DNA of 64,000 bases. It comes from Oscarella lobularis (lineage: Eukaryota; Porifera; Homoscleromorpha; Homosclerophorida; Oscarellidae). The stretch is from the NCBI RefSeq assembly GCF_947507565.1, contig NC_089192.1:372001-436000 (forward strand). Reading direction: 5' to 3'. The translations under genes were made by a program, and so were the position numbers. Each line of letters begins with the position of its first letter. Position 1 is the first letter of the stretch. Below, piece after piece: positions 50,509 to 63,385 of this stretch. Below the pieces are notes generated by a model. It was not told where the DNA came from. It was given only the letters and a program-made list of their open reading frames with translations, and did no database searches.

Positions 50509-53500
50509 ATGGATTTCGACGCGAAATCGGCCGTAAACTCGTTCGTCGCCGCGACGCGCGCCGATCTCGCGTCGACGTCGACGCCGTCGCGCTTTCCAGC
50601 CGAAATGCAGCCGTTTCGGCAGAACGTCGAACAAGTGCAGGAGGTGAAACCCTTTTTTTCGTTTACCCCCGACGGGGGACCCTTCGTCGATCTTTCCATC
50701 TCGCGGCGTGCAGATTCTCGAAGCCGATCGGCACAGCTTGAAAAAGTCATTGAAGGCGTTGAAAGACATCCAGAAAACGGGCGCACCGTGAGAGTCGCGC
50801 GAGAGAAACGGGCACCACGCCCCTCTTTCTCATTTCTCTCACACGACGTTTTCTCTCTCGCACGAAGGCCACGTAGGCTTCGACGTCCAATTCGCCGACG
50901 CGCTGGAGAAAATCGGCAACACGGCGTTGCGCTACGATCCGAAAATCGGTCCGATAAGTCGTCCTATCGCCTTTTCTTTGTTTCACTTTCGCGCGATATC
51001 CCTTTCCTTCGTCAGGCACNNNNNNNNNNNNNNNNNNNNNNNNNNNNNNNNNNNNNNNNNNNNNNNNNNNNNNNNNNNNNNNNNNNNNNNNNNNNNNNNN
51101 NNNNNNNNNNNNNNNNNNNNNNNNNNNNNNNNNNNNNNNNNNNNNNNNNNNNNNNNNNNNNNNNNNNNNNNNNNNNNNNNNNNNNNNNNNNNNNNNNNNN
51201 NNNNNNNNNNNNNNNNNNNTAACGTTCTCTTGCACTGTCCACATGACCGTTTTATTTATTATTTTAGGCGATTGCGCAAGGTCTTTCAGAAGCGATACTG
51301 TCAAGTCAAGGACGGTCGTTTTACCATGGGTCATGGATCGGTAGGGAGACGAGGATTGCTACGTCATCTCGGGGTTCATTTGTTCGTTAGAATCAAACGC
51401 CTTCGGCTACTTTTGATCTACTGACGTCACAAGTGAAAGTAAGAGCAACCAAATAGAGACTCCCTGAATAAGAATCTTTTTTTTCAGGAAGCGCCGGATA
51501 CGGACGGCAAAAAGAATTGTTTCAATTTGGTGACACGTGAGTCAACGTCCCCCATCAATGTCGACTAATAATAAATCGCTTTTAGCGGCCGGCAATAGGA
51601 CGTACCTTTTCTCAGCTGAAAGTCCCATGGAAAGAGAATCGTAAGTCGACTTCTTTTACACGGAATTATTGTTATTTTTTTATTACTAAGGTGGCTCTCT
51701 GTAATTCGAAATTGGAACAAGAAGCTGTTAGAAAATAAATTCGACGAATTTGCCGAGGCAAATTGACTGCACCTAAAAATTTCATTAATTAATTTTCAGT
51801 ATAAATTTTGCAGCATCACGTCGCTCAGCCTGCAGTAAAAACCATGACCGAAGTAAGAAACGCAAACCCATTGGCTAATAACAATGATATAAACGGGTTA
51901 ATAAATTATCAGCTCGTTGCTGGAGTAATTGAAAAAGTCAAGACGCTTCCCGGAAATGACGTGTGCTGCGACTGCTCGGAAAAAAGTAGGATTTTTGAAA
52001 TGGGGTTAGTTGAAAGATTAATGCCTAGTGCAGATCCGACGTGGCTTTCTCATAATCTTGGCGTTCTCACGTGCATTGGCTGTTCGGGTATTCACCGCGA
52101 AATAGGCGTACAATACTCGCGAGTCGTTTCCATTCAACTGGACAATTTGACGACGTCAAAATTAATTGTAAGTGATGTATTCTTCGAAAGGAACGAAATT
52201 GGGTATTTTTTGGTGGGGATTTTAGATTGCTCGTTCCGTTGGAAATCAAGCCTTCAATGATATCATGGAGGCCAATCTGAGCGTGGACAGACCCTCTCCG
52301 GACAGTGGCATGTCAGTGAATCTCGAGATCCAAAGCTCTCTCTCTCTGTAAAGGAATTTATTTATTTATTTGTAGGGGAACGCGACGCGAGTTCATCAAT
52401 GCGAAATACGTTCAACATCGCTTCATACAGAAAGCAGTGGGCGACGAACAGGCTCTACTGCGCGTGAGTTTTTCCTCCTCGCGTGCATTTGCGACTGGTA
52501 GTAGTAGTGGTGCCGTCTCTTTTGGTAGTTTCTAGCCAAAGCCATCTCGTCGAAGGACATATTCGCGCTATTGCAGGCGTTCGGAGAGGGCGCCGACTTG
52601 TGCGCTCCTCTTCCTGATTCGGTAGATGGGACGCATAGGCGTGCGTGTAGAGTCAATAGAGAATATTGTGTAGGAAACGGGCGAAACTGTTCTCCACTAC
52701 GCCGTCTCGCAGGATGACGGGACGTCGCTTCACATCGTAGATTTTATCATATGGAACATGTTAGGGATTTTTCTTCTTCTTCCTCTTTGTTTTTTTTCTC
52801 TACGCGTTGACTTTTTAGATGGGATCGCAATAATTTGAGTCGGCAGGATGCCGCCGGCAACACGCCGCTTCATCTCGCCGTTCGACAGGGAAAGCTTCAG
52901 TGCGTCAAGCTTCTCCTGCGCGGCGGCGCGAACGTGAATATCGCCAATAAGGACGGATTCAAGCCACTGTATTTCGCAGAGGAAAACGGCTACGCCGAAA
53001 TCATTGATCTGGTATAATCCTGTATAGATAGAGACTATCATATGTCACGTCTTTTTGCTATAGTTGAAGGAAGCTTCGCATAAGAGACTCGGTCGATGTG
53101 AGAACATACGGATCGACTGGGGTCTCGCCTTGGACCAGGAGCAGGAGGAGAAGATCTACGACGAGCCAACGGAATGTGCACCAGACGAGGATACAATGCG
53201 AGTACTGAAGGTAGAGCACCCTACCCCAATAGGGAAAAAACAGTAATAATTATATGAAACGTGGAATAGCTGAACCAGAGACCGGTATCGACGGCAATTC
53301 CACAGGGTCAGGCGCCGCCCCCTCCCGGCCCCTTTCAGAGAACGAGCTCCTTACGAGATCGAGAGAGAACGCCCAAAACACGCGGTTTAAATAATCGATA
53401 CTTTTAAGCGTTCTGCGCTCTTATTGATTTACGTGCAGGCGTAGTGAGCCCCCCCGCTGTCCTAATGCCCTCCTCGTCCCGCCAATCCTCCGTTCCCACC

Positions 53501-54499
53501 ATGTCCGTCAGCGGCGGCGGCGGCGGCGCGTCACCGCAACGGAAACGTGCGCCTCCCGTTCCCATTCATCGAAGCGCAACGACGTCGACGTCGACGGCGA
53601 CGGAGGACTGGAAAACGCATCGACGTCAAGAGTCCGGTCCACCGGGCGGCAACGTTGTCTTCGAAAGGACGCCGAAGCCGATGCCGCCGGCTCGCCTCAC
53701 GCCGAAGCGAAACGTGTCCTATCTCAAGGCGACGAAAGACGAGACGCAGGATTTCGTCGACGGAAAGAAAGGGAATCTGACGTCGCCGCCGCCGCCGCCG
53801 TTACCGGTGAAAAAGCAAAAGTCGCCTCCGTTGCCGCCTGCGGCAGCTATAAACGGAACGTGAGTTGAGAGGGGGGACCCTTGGGGGAGGTTTTTTTAGT
53901 CCCCATGGCTATACATTGAGGTAATTTTTCCTTTCACGTAGCATGGCTTCAAGTAGTGGTGCTAATAAAATGACCGTTACTGTTCCTGGGAGAGCCGCGG
54001 CTGGCCAACCCCGAGTGATCAGTTCTTCGAGTAAGTTTCAAAAAAAAAACGGCAATATTTTTCCCTTGTTTCATGTATCTTCTCTTTTAGATCATAGGCC
54101 CGGTGCTGTTTCTGAAGATCCTTCTCTTCAATCGAAGATCAAATTGAAAGTGGTAGTGATCTCCTTTGTATCGAACGTTTACTAAATCATATTCTGGTGC
54201 GCTTTCCCTTCTCCCCTACAGCCCGTACCGCCGAAACGTCGCGTCCGAAAAGCTCTCGCCCAGTTCGACTGCGAAGCCGATCATCCCGACGAATTGACTT
54301 TCTTCGAAGGCGAAGTCATTATAATTGAGGAGAAACTGGACAACGATTGGTGGGTAAGTATGGGCGCAATAGAGAGGGACCCCTATCATAGGAACTTTGC
54401 ACGTAACCAAACCCCCTGTATCTCCAGTTTGGACACGCCGAGTTGGACGATGGGCGGAAGGGCGTCTTTCCAAGCAACTACGTCAAAGAAATAGATTGA
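50509..54499 (+). CDS. ASAP: ASAP-family Arf GTPase-activating protein (BAR-PH-ArfGAP-ANK-SH3)
   Basis: The start MDFDAKSAVNSFVAATRADL opens the BAR region (ILEADRHSLKKSLKALKDIQ; VQFADALEKIGNTALRY), which is interrupted by the N gap. The PH domain continues after it (RLRKVFQKRYCQVKDGRFTM; NRTYLFSAESPMERESWLSV). The ArfGAP domain has VCCDCSEK, DPTWLSHNLGVLTCIGCSGI and HREIGVQYSRVVSIQLDNLT, with zinc cysteines and catalytic arginine present. Ankyrin repeats follow (ETVLHYAVSQDDGTSLHIVD; GNTPLHLAVRQGKLQCVKLL). A proline-rich region has PPPPPLPVKK, and a C-terminal SH3 domain reads KALAQFDCEADHPDELTFFE and GRKGVFPSNYVKEID. This is the complete ASAP1/2 architecture, acting on Arf GTPases at focal adhesions and podosomes. 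Between the second and third coding exons I could not find a splice pair that keeps the frame. Confidence 0.92.
51020..51219. other. Assembly gap (200 N)
   Basis: Exactly 200 N, a placeholder length. It falls inside ASAP and hides the end of the BAR domain and the start of the PH domain. Confidence 0.99.
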
Positions 54500-54826
54500 G
54501 AGCGGGAGGAGGAGGAGGACTTCTCCTCCTCCTCCTTCTCCGGTGTATTTTAATATAATTATTACTTCGCTTCTTCTCCTTCTCCCCATCGTTTCCCGTC
54601 TCCTCCTCCTCCTCGATAGTGGCGTTAGCTAACTTATTATTTTTGTCTCGAAAAGTCTGTTGGTTGGATGATGTAGATTTTAATTAAAAATTATATATAC
54701 ATATACTGTACATGTATATTTGAGGTGTGAGAAACGAGACGATTGTTGACGTAATTTCACTAATACATATATTTCCATTCCCTCTCGCTTCCCCCCCCGC
54801 GCTTTTCAGCTAAAAAAACGTCCAGT
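54500..54826. other. Convergent 3' regions of ASAP and MCU
   Basis: Low-complexity CCT/GGA-rich runs (about 54505-54620) and AT-rich sequence. No gene seen. Confidence 0.5.
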
Positions 54827-56115
54827 CTAGTTGTCAAGTTTTCTGGGAGCGGTCAGATTGAGTTGGAGGGCATCATGAAGACAGCGTAGCTGATCTTTCT
54901 TGTGAGCTAAGGCGTCCTTGAGCTCGTTATAGCGGCGAATGTCGACGCCCTTCGACGACATGCCTCGATGCAAAAAGGACAAGTATTGGCGGTCGCGCGC
55001 ACCGGGATAAAGGTATTCCTTAGAAGAAAAATCAAAGTATAGCCAATAATTAATTTAAAAAAATTACCTCGCGTGTGAGAACGAAGTAGGCGTAAGCAGC
55101 GAGTGCGAAACCTTGACCGACGAAATACGTGACCGGTTCCATGATGTCCCACGAGTATTCCCACCAGGTGAGTCGGGCGAGAAAGCCAAACTGCGCGGCG
55201 AGATAGGCGAGGCCGCCCCACACGAGAACGTTGGTTCGGAAGTGAGAGCGCTTCGCTAGCTCCGCGTGATGATCGTCTAGAGGTTTCAGCTCATGTTCAA
55301 GACGCTCAATTTCCGTCTGAATTTCTTTCTCTTTGTTACGCTATATAGGATATGTGGACGGGGGAGGGAGAAGAGAGTTTCTTGTTTTACCTGATGTTCC
55401 TCGACGTTCAATGCGACGTAGAGCTTTTGAATCATTGCCTTGACGTCGCCGTAAGTGCTCATGGCATCGAAAGCTGTCGGTGGCAGTTTTGCTATATAAA
55501 AAGTACTCTCTATTCTTCACTAGGGCTCTTAGAGAGATTATGCTCTACCCTCATCAGGAGTCTTCACATCGTACTCTCGATCATTGACCACCAACTTGAA
55601 ATCGTTCCACATTACCATGGCAATAGGCGTGGCCTGCGCAATTCGACTTCCGTCCGAATTGAACAGACCGACGCGATCGATTCCGCCGTCTTCGGCTTTG
55701 AGAAATTGAATAAAATCGGCAACTGTGTGCGAGACGGGTTGAAGTGTAAATGAGCACGTCTCTGGGCGCGACGCAAGCGGAACGCGCACGACGGGATAGC
55801 CGTGTAGATACGTCACAGAAGGAGCAGCAGCCACGCCTTTTCAGAAATTAATAAGTATTTCAATTAATTTATTAATCCAAAGGGGGTCCCCTCCCCATTG
55901 ATATTTTTAGGCTTTTACCGGCTGAATCGTTGCGGTGTCGTGTCGCCTGTTTGGCCCATTGGCGGAGGAGGAACTATAGCGAGGCGACAAGGAAGGGTTA
56001 GGTAGGCTTTATCCGGGGATGCGAGAGCGGACGAACTAACCGGTTTCGTTTGGGGAGACCCGCTGACCGTCGCGAGTCTCGGGAAGCCGAGGCGAAAGGA
56101 ACCGAGCAGTGCCAT
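54827..56115 (-). CDS. MCU: Mitochondrial calcium uniporter pore subunit (MCU)
   Basis: The start at 56115 gives an Arg-containing presequence (MALLGSFRLGFPRLATVSGS). The N-terminal matrix domain reads VTYLHGYPVVRVPLASRPET, CSFTLQPVSHTVADFIQFLK, EDGGIDRVGLFNSDGSRIAQ and FKLVVNDREYDVKTPDE. A coiled coil precedes the pore: VLVWGGLAYLAAQFGFLARL (TM1), TWWEYSWDIMEPVTYFVGQG (DIME selectivity motif intact) and FALAAYAYFVLTREEYLYPG (TM2). The C-terminal helix is RRYNELKDALAHKKDQLRCL, ending LTAPRKLDN at 54827. It forms the inner-membrane calcium channel. It lies head to head with a PhyH dioxygenase gene. Confidence 0.97.
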
Positions 56116-56183
56116 TGGAACGAAGGAGCCCGTAGCCCGACCACGTGATTTGGGCGTCCCCCCGGGGTTCTTTGTTGCGAATT
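56116..56183. promoter_or_regulatory. MCU/PhyH bidirectional promoter
   Basis: 68 bp between divergent start codons, including ccacgtgattt. Both products have N-termini that look mitochondrial. Confidence 0.5.
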
Positions 56184-57437
56184 ATGCTCCCCGTCGCGCG
56201 GTTTTGCATACGAAGGACTGCGCGTAGTCTAAGCGGCTTGCTGCATAAGCGACGGCACTCTTTTTGGATTGAGAATCGGCCTGTCGAACGATGGAAAGAA
56301 AATTTCGCACGCAACGGTTTTTTGGTTAGATAATATTTGTTTTTGTCGAGTAATTGACCTTCTCTTTCTTCTCCTAGAGCGTGCATAATTTTCTGACGTC
56401 ATCTGAAGTTTCCTACTACCGAAGTGCGCCTGCGTAGAATAACACTATCACTGTATTGATAATTAATTTTTATTAGACATTTACGATCAAATGCTGTCTG
56501 GAGAAATTGACGCGCGTAGTCATAGACACGATCTCGGTTCACATGGTAACGCTAATTCCAAAAAATGACGTCACACGAATATTCAGTCACATTTACAACA
56601 GTCGCACGAAGACAGAAGACGGAAGAGAACGTCTGTCAAATCATGTGGCCAAGCATGTTTCTATTAGAACTTCTACAGGTATTTAATTAAGTAAGGGAAT
56701 CAACTTGTGTACACTAAGTGTCTTGCTCTCAAGGCTCCTATTCATGTGCGAGGCAGCGAAATTGCAAAAGCCCTTTTAGGTGATGACGTTATTCATGATT
56801 TCGACATGCTCATATCAAAGGTAGACTAATTGGGGGTAGGATAGCATCTAAAATATTTTCTTTATCAGGCTGCATATACGGATACGCCGACACCTTGGCA
56901 TCAGGACGAGTCCTATTGGCCGGACATGCCTGATAAGCGGGCCGTTTCGTGCTGGGTAAGATACCGTATATTCATAGAATCATGTATGGGATTTTTCTGT
57001 CCCTAGGTTGCTCTTGACGATGCGACGCTCGATAATGGCTGCATGTGGTTTGTTCCCGGTTCTTACGTAAAATCGCTCAGAGAACATCGTCGCGGAGCCG
57101 AAGGAGCTCACATACTGGAGTGCGATTGCTCCGAAGTGCCTATTTAGTTTGACTCCCTTATATCCCTCAACGTAATTTCCTATGTTCTCAGGAAGAAGGC
57201 GTTGCCGTGCCGCTTCCCGCCGGCTCGTGCACGTTTCATCACGGACGGACGTTACACTATAGTCGCGGCAATACGACGGGTCACGTTCGAAGGGCTTTTA
57301 TTGTGAATTTTCGACCTGAATCCATGGTGAAATGGGAGAGAACCCACGATTTTGATCACGGGAAATCCGTATGATTTGTCTGCTTAGTTGTGATAATTAA
57401 ATTAATTTCTTTTTAGGGTATTCATATTTTCGACTGA
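56184..57437 (+). CDS. Phytanoyl-CoA dioxygenase (PhyH) family protein
   Basis: The N-terminus MLPVARFCIRRTARSLSGLL is rich in Arg/Ser with no acids, consistent with mitochondrial import. ERWKENFARNGFLV follows, then SVHNFLTSSEVSYYRSA, IYDQMLSGEIDARSHRHDLG, and IMWPSMFLLELLQAPIHVRG with SEIAKALLGDDV. The iron site is visible: TPWHQDESYWPDMP (HxD) and, later, TFHHGRTLHYSRGNTTGHVR with the distal His and the 2-oxoglutarate-binding Arg. The core also has LDNGCMWFVPGSY. The protein ends GIHIFD at 57437. The family hydroxylates lipid or small-molecule substrates with Fe(II) and 2-oxoglutarate; the substrate here is unknown. Confidence 0.85.
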
Positions 57438-57685
57438 AGTTTTTATATGCTTTATCGTATCGCGGTACTTTCGTGACGTCGTAGTGTCTTGCGCAATATC
57501 GTGTGACGATTTGTTGACGTCACTCGAGCGTGCTCGTTCTCTTTTGTGCCAACCACAGGCGAAGTAAGGTGCGTTTCGTCTCGTATCCGTCCTTTCCTGA
57601 TCGATCGCGCTCTCGACGTCGATTCTGACTCGTCGATTAACCTCTCGCGACCCTTGCCGACCTGCTTCACGATGCGCGAACCTAA

Positions 57686-59419
<1,734 letters not shown>

Positions 59420-59564
59420 CGGATTTTGGACTCTAGGAAGGCCAGCTAATTGTTTGCATGTTACAATCTAGTTTTTAATAGTAGCATCTGTCTGTTGATT
59501 TGCATGTGGGACGATTTCGTTTGTTCGTTTTTATGTCTGCTCTTGTGTTCTTCTGTTGCGTTTA

Positions 59565-60393
59565 TTATTGGCCAGAGTCATTCGACGTTTGTTGGTTTTT
59601 GTGAGCGGCCCACGCTAGGTACGTGTTCCATCCCAGGGCGACGAGCTGAACGAAACCGACTCTAAAGAAATTTTAGGTATGATCAAACGCCTGTCATTTT
59701 ATTAATTAATTAATTATTTACCTGTGTTTTAGGGGCATAAAGTTGAACGTAATAATTTGGACGGCGGGCCAAAGCTGCTCACAATACATTGATCAGTTTG
59801 AAAAAAACGTTGTTCGTTTACCATATAATTGGTAATCAAAGCGTTTCGATATTCTGCTTTCAAGTGCTTCTTGATCTCCTCGAGACCCTTTCTTTCCAGG
59901 AGATCTATGGTTGTGAAGAATCCGGCGAGGAAGACGGGGGCAAAGAGAAGCTGATCTAGTGCTATCTTCTTCAAGACAACTTGAGAGAAAAAATCAAAGT
60001 CATTAGTCTATATATACCGAAGATTAGGCACCCGTGAAGCTTCCTTTGCCAGGCACAAGTCTCTCCAAGGAAAGGTACCAGAATCTTAAGACAGGGCCCT
60101 AAGGATAATATGCGCACTTATGTTGTTCTTTTCTGCAAGGGGCACGTGATTTCTTACGGCTATGCAGAGTCCGGTAAATGTCATGACTCCCGTCCGATAG
60201 AAATCGTGCCTTTTGACGCCCCTGCGATCAATTGCCTGTTGCGCGATTACGTCTCCGGCGAAGAAGAGAAATCCTGCGAAGGCCAAAATCGAAGAGACGT
60301 CGTTTGCAAGGCTGCTCTACCCGAAGTAGCCGCCTGAGTGAGTAGAGGTCTTGCATTCAGACACCGCAGGTACGATTGCCAAACGCTTAGCAT
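59565..60393 (-). CDS. MPV17: MPV17/PMP22-family membrane protein
   Basis: The start at 60393 (MLSVWQSYLR) matches the WxxYL start of Mpv17. A short intron leads to LAFAGFLFFAGDVIAQQAID and RRGVKRHDFYRTGVMTFTGL. Next are GPVLRFWYLSLERLVPGKGS, KKIALDQLLFAPVFLAGFFT, AEYRNALITNYM, QLWPAVQIITFNFMPLKHR and the C-terminal VGFVQLVALGWNTYLAWAAH, ending KNQQTSNDSGQ. The WP and WNTYLAW motifs define the family. These are four-span proteins of the mitochondrial inner or peroxisomal membrane that form small channels. Its length is near the family's usual 170-200 residues. It converges on EEF1A with 145 bp between stops. Confidence 0.9.
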
Positions 60394-60493
60394 GAAAACA
60401 ACGTACAATTTTGTTAGATCACGTGTTTGTGTGCCCGGATATCATTTGAACGTTACGTAACGTCTACACCCGTAGTACACCGTAGATTTTGAT

Positions 60494-62809
60494 CTACGCC
60501 TGATCTATGGTCTGCACGATTGTCTCCGCATTCTGCGAGCGTTCTTTGACGCTGTCCTGAATCGTTTCGAGAATCGCGGCAAACGTCGGTCGGTTTGAGG
60601 GCTCGAATTCCCAGCAAGACTTCATAAGATCTTTCCTGCAAGAAAAACGATCTGAATTGGGGGATATCGACACTCTACACAGCGTTCGTTGGCGTGTACA
60701 AGAAGAACAAAGACCCTCGAAAGGTAAAAATGTAGAAAACGGCGTCGTTTCCCAAAAGGGTCCCCCTAAAACCCGACGTACAATATTTCGGGGCAGTTCT
60801 TGGGTCGAGACATCCGGTAATTACTCTTGGCGTCCGAGAGTAGACGACCGAGTCGATCTATAGGAACTCCAGGATATGGGGTCCCCCCTAGAGGAACATT
60901 CGGTTCCAAAGAGGCCAGCAAAGCAATAGGCTTACCTAGAGTAGCAATTTCCCAGCAGACAATTCCGAAAGACCAGCTAATAGATACATAGATAGATAGT
61001 AGAGATAGTAGAGCCACTGTAGTCGTTTGACTTACACGTCACTGAGTTCACTAAACACAGGCGCGCATAGTGCTTCTGGTGCGGTCCACTTAACTGGTAC
61101 TTGTTCCTAAGAGAGACTTGTTTGAATATAACGGGAGTTACTATATAAATGATTACCTGTTGATCGGTCATTATGGCACGACCAAAGTCCGCGATTTTTA
61201 GACGATCGTTTTTAAAGACTAGAACATTTCTGGCGGCCAAATCGCGGTGAACGCACTGGGAGGGGAAGAGACAAAGGGCTCACTAAAATTGAAGTCCGAA
61301 AAGAGATCACTTGCCCTTTGGCTTGCCACGTATTTCATTCCCGTCGCAATCTGTCGGGCAAAGTCGATCATAAGTCCGCTTTTGACTTCGTAGCGTTTGA
61401 GATGCAATTTCAAATTGCCCAGAGGCGCGAACTCGAATACGAGACCAACTTGACCTAAATAGAAAATAACGTAGCACATTTATAATGAATTCATTTGCGT
61501 ACCAATGTCGCTAGTAGTCTTTCCCAAAAATGATATGATATTATCGTGACGTCCCAAACGGAATAGGATATTTGCTTCCTTTTCCAGACGCCTCGTTTGA
61601 TCGTCTTCTATAAGCCAGCTTCAAAGCGTAGTGATCAAAACTATAAAACTGCTGAGTACCTAACAGATACTTGACTGCAACCGTAGATTGGCTCGATTCC
61701 TTTCTATCACCGACTTTTATTGCTTCAAAAATTTTCGCAAAGTGACCCTGCCCTGCCACGGTATAGGACGATTAGAAATCGTTTGGAGGGTATATGACAT
61801 TTATTGTACCAATAACGCATTGAAGCTGTAATCGTCGCGCTTGCACCGTTGGAATTCTGCTCGTCTCTTCCCAACCTTGATCTGATAGTAAAGCGGTAGA
61901 TCTAAACTTCGCGTTAAGGCATCGTCGATTTCGTTTGTAGAAGAAATAAGCGAGTAAAATTCCAATGGTCAATAGTAGGACGAGAGATAGAGCGATAGTG
62001 GTAGTAGTAGTAGTATTAGATGTTGCCTTGGGCCTATCCGTCACGAAAACCGTCTCTATCACTGTGCCACCAATCGTCGTAGCGTCGGTAGTCGAGACGT
62101 TGACGACCGTAGACACCGTCGTTGTTGTCTCATTCGTGGTACCGGAATCTACGTAAATGAAATACCAGTAGTCGCGACGTTAGTTAGTTAGTTAGTTAGT
62201 TAGTAGTACTGATTGTCGATGCAGAAGCTATGGAAGCTGTCGGCGTGGTATCTAAAAATCAAATTACGTTCATCCGACAAACGTATTGCATGATACTTGG
62301 AAGTTCTATCGTGAACACGTTTCTCTTGTCGTCTTCAAAGCAGGAAAACTTCCTTGAACTTAGTTCCGATAGGCTTTTGATTAACAGTACGCTTTCCTCT
62401 AAACTCCTGTCGATTGGATAAGCGCAAAAGGGCTGCGTCGTCAAATTGGAGATGTCGCAGCAGGGAACGTCTTCATTTCCGCTTTTCCACGAGACGGCAG
62501 CGCCTGTCTTAGTATTGCAGCAGATAGCCAAATCGATTGTGCTTGTGCCTTCATTGTTGCACGAGCAATTTCGCGCATCATCGCCAGTGGTTCTGTTTAT
62601 AGTCCAGCTCTCCCATTGGTTACTACAGTCAGCTTTGACGGACGAATAGTTTATATGATGAGGACATCCTTGCACTCTGGGAACCGTTAGTAGCAGAGTG
62701 ATTTGCACTGCGTTAGAATTCACGGTAGGAGAACGAAATTCACTGCATGACTTTAGTGCGTACGTAGGATAAAATAGCTGGCGAGAAGTTTTGTCCAGAC
62801 CGTCGTCAT
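60494..62809 (-). CDS. Receptor tyrosine kinase with short cysteine-rich ectodomain
   Basis: A signal peptide is assembled by an in-phase first intron ([15 protein letters not shown], then [14 protein letters not shown]). The small cysteine-rich N-glycosylated ectodomain ([60 protein letters not shown]) has no family I recognise. A Thr-rich stalk precedes one membrane span ([20 protein letters not shown]). The kinase domain has [20 protein letters not shown], the lysine in [66 protein letters not shown] and [14 protein letters not shown]. The C-terminal lobe reads [20 protein letters not shown], ending at 60494. Catalytic motifs are intact. It belongs among the many lineage-specific RTKs of sponges (inference). 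The ligand is unknown. Confidence 0.88.
62180..62204 (+). repeat. (TTAG)n microsatellite in an RTK intron
   Basis: About six tandem TTAG units. It sits close to a splice acceptor-like context on the plus strand; the gene is on the minus strand. Confidence 0.9.
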
Positions 62810-63385
62810 TTTCTCGAGTTGCTGAGCCACTGCGAGTTAGTAAGAGAGTGGATCTTGGCGAGAACGGTTGTGGTTAAGCTACAAAGAACGCACACAACGT
62901 CCTCTGTGTAATCGGGTTAACGAGATGACGTATATCAAGTCACATCCGCAGGCTAGTTCTGGTTGTGTTGTAACTCTATATATTTAAGTCTATAGTACGC
63001 AGAAGGTTACACAATCGCTTTATTTATTCGTTGATACGTTCGCGAACAACTACGAACATAGAAGGACCCCATAGTTATTTATTTGTTGATAGGTCAAACA
63101 TAGAAGGACCCCATAGTGGGACCCCTAAGACTCTACTAGTAACAGGTTCGTTCAATTAATGAACGTAGCGGTATTCAATGGGCTCACAGTGACGTTCATT
63201 TTAGTAGTCGTTCCAGCTCTCATCTGTTGTTCTTAGGGTGAAATTGAGTGTGGGTGGTCTTTCAGTGAAGTCTACTCCTGAGTTCTGCAAGGTGTTATTT
63301 TATTGATTTTCCCCGCATCAGTTGTTTTGTCGTGTAGTAGTTCCTGACGAGGCAGACGAAGCCATCCCTCTGTGGCCAAGAGCGA
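62810..63385. other. Intergenic interval upstream of the RTK
   Basis: It contains the RTK promoter. An imperfect direct repeat, acatagaaggaccccatagt, occurs near 63055-63077 and again near 63098-63117. No gene seen. Confidence 0.5.
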
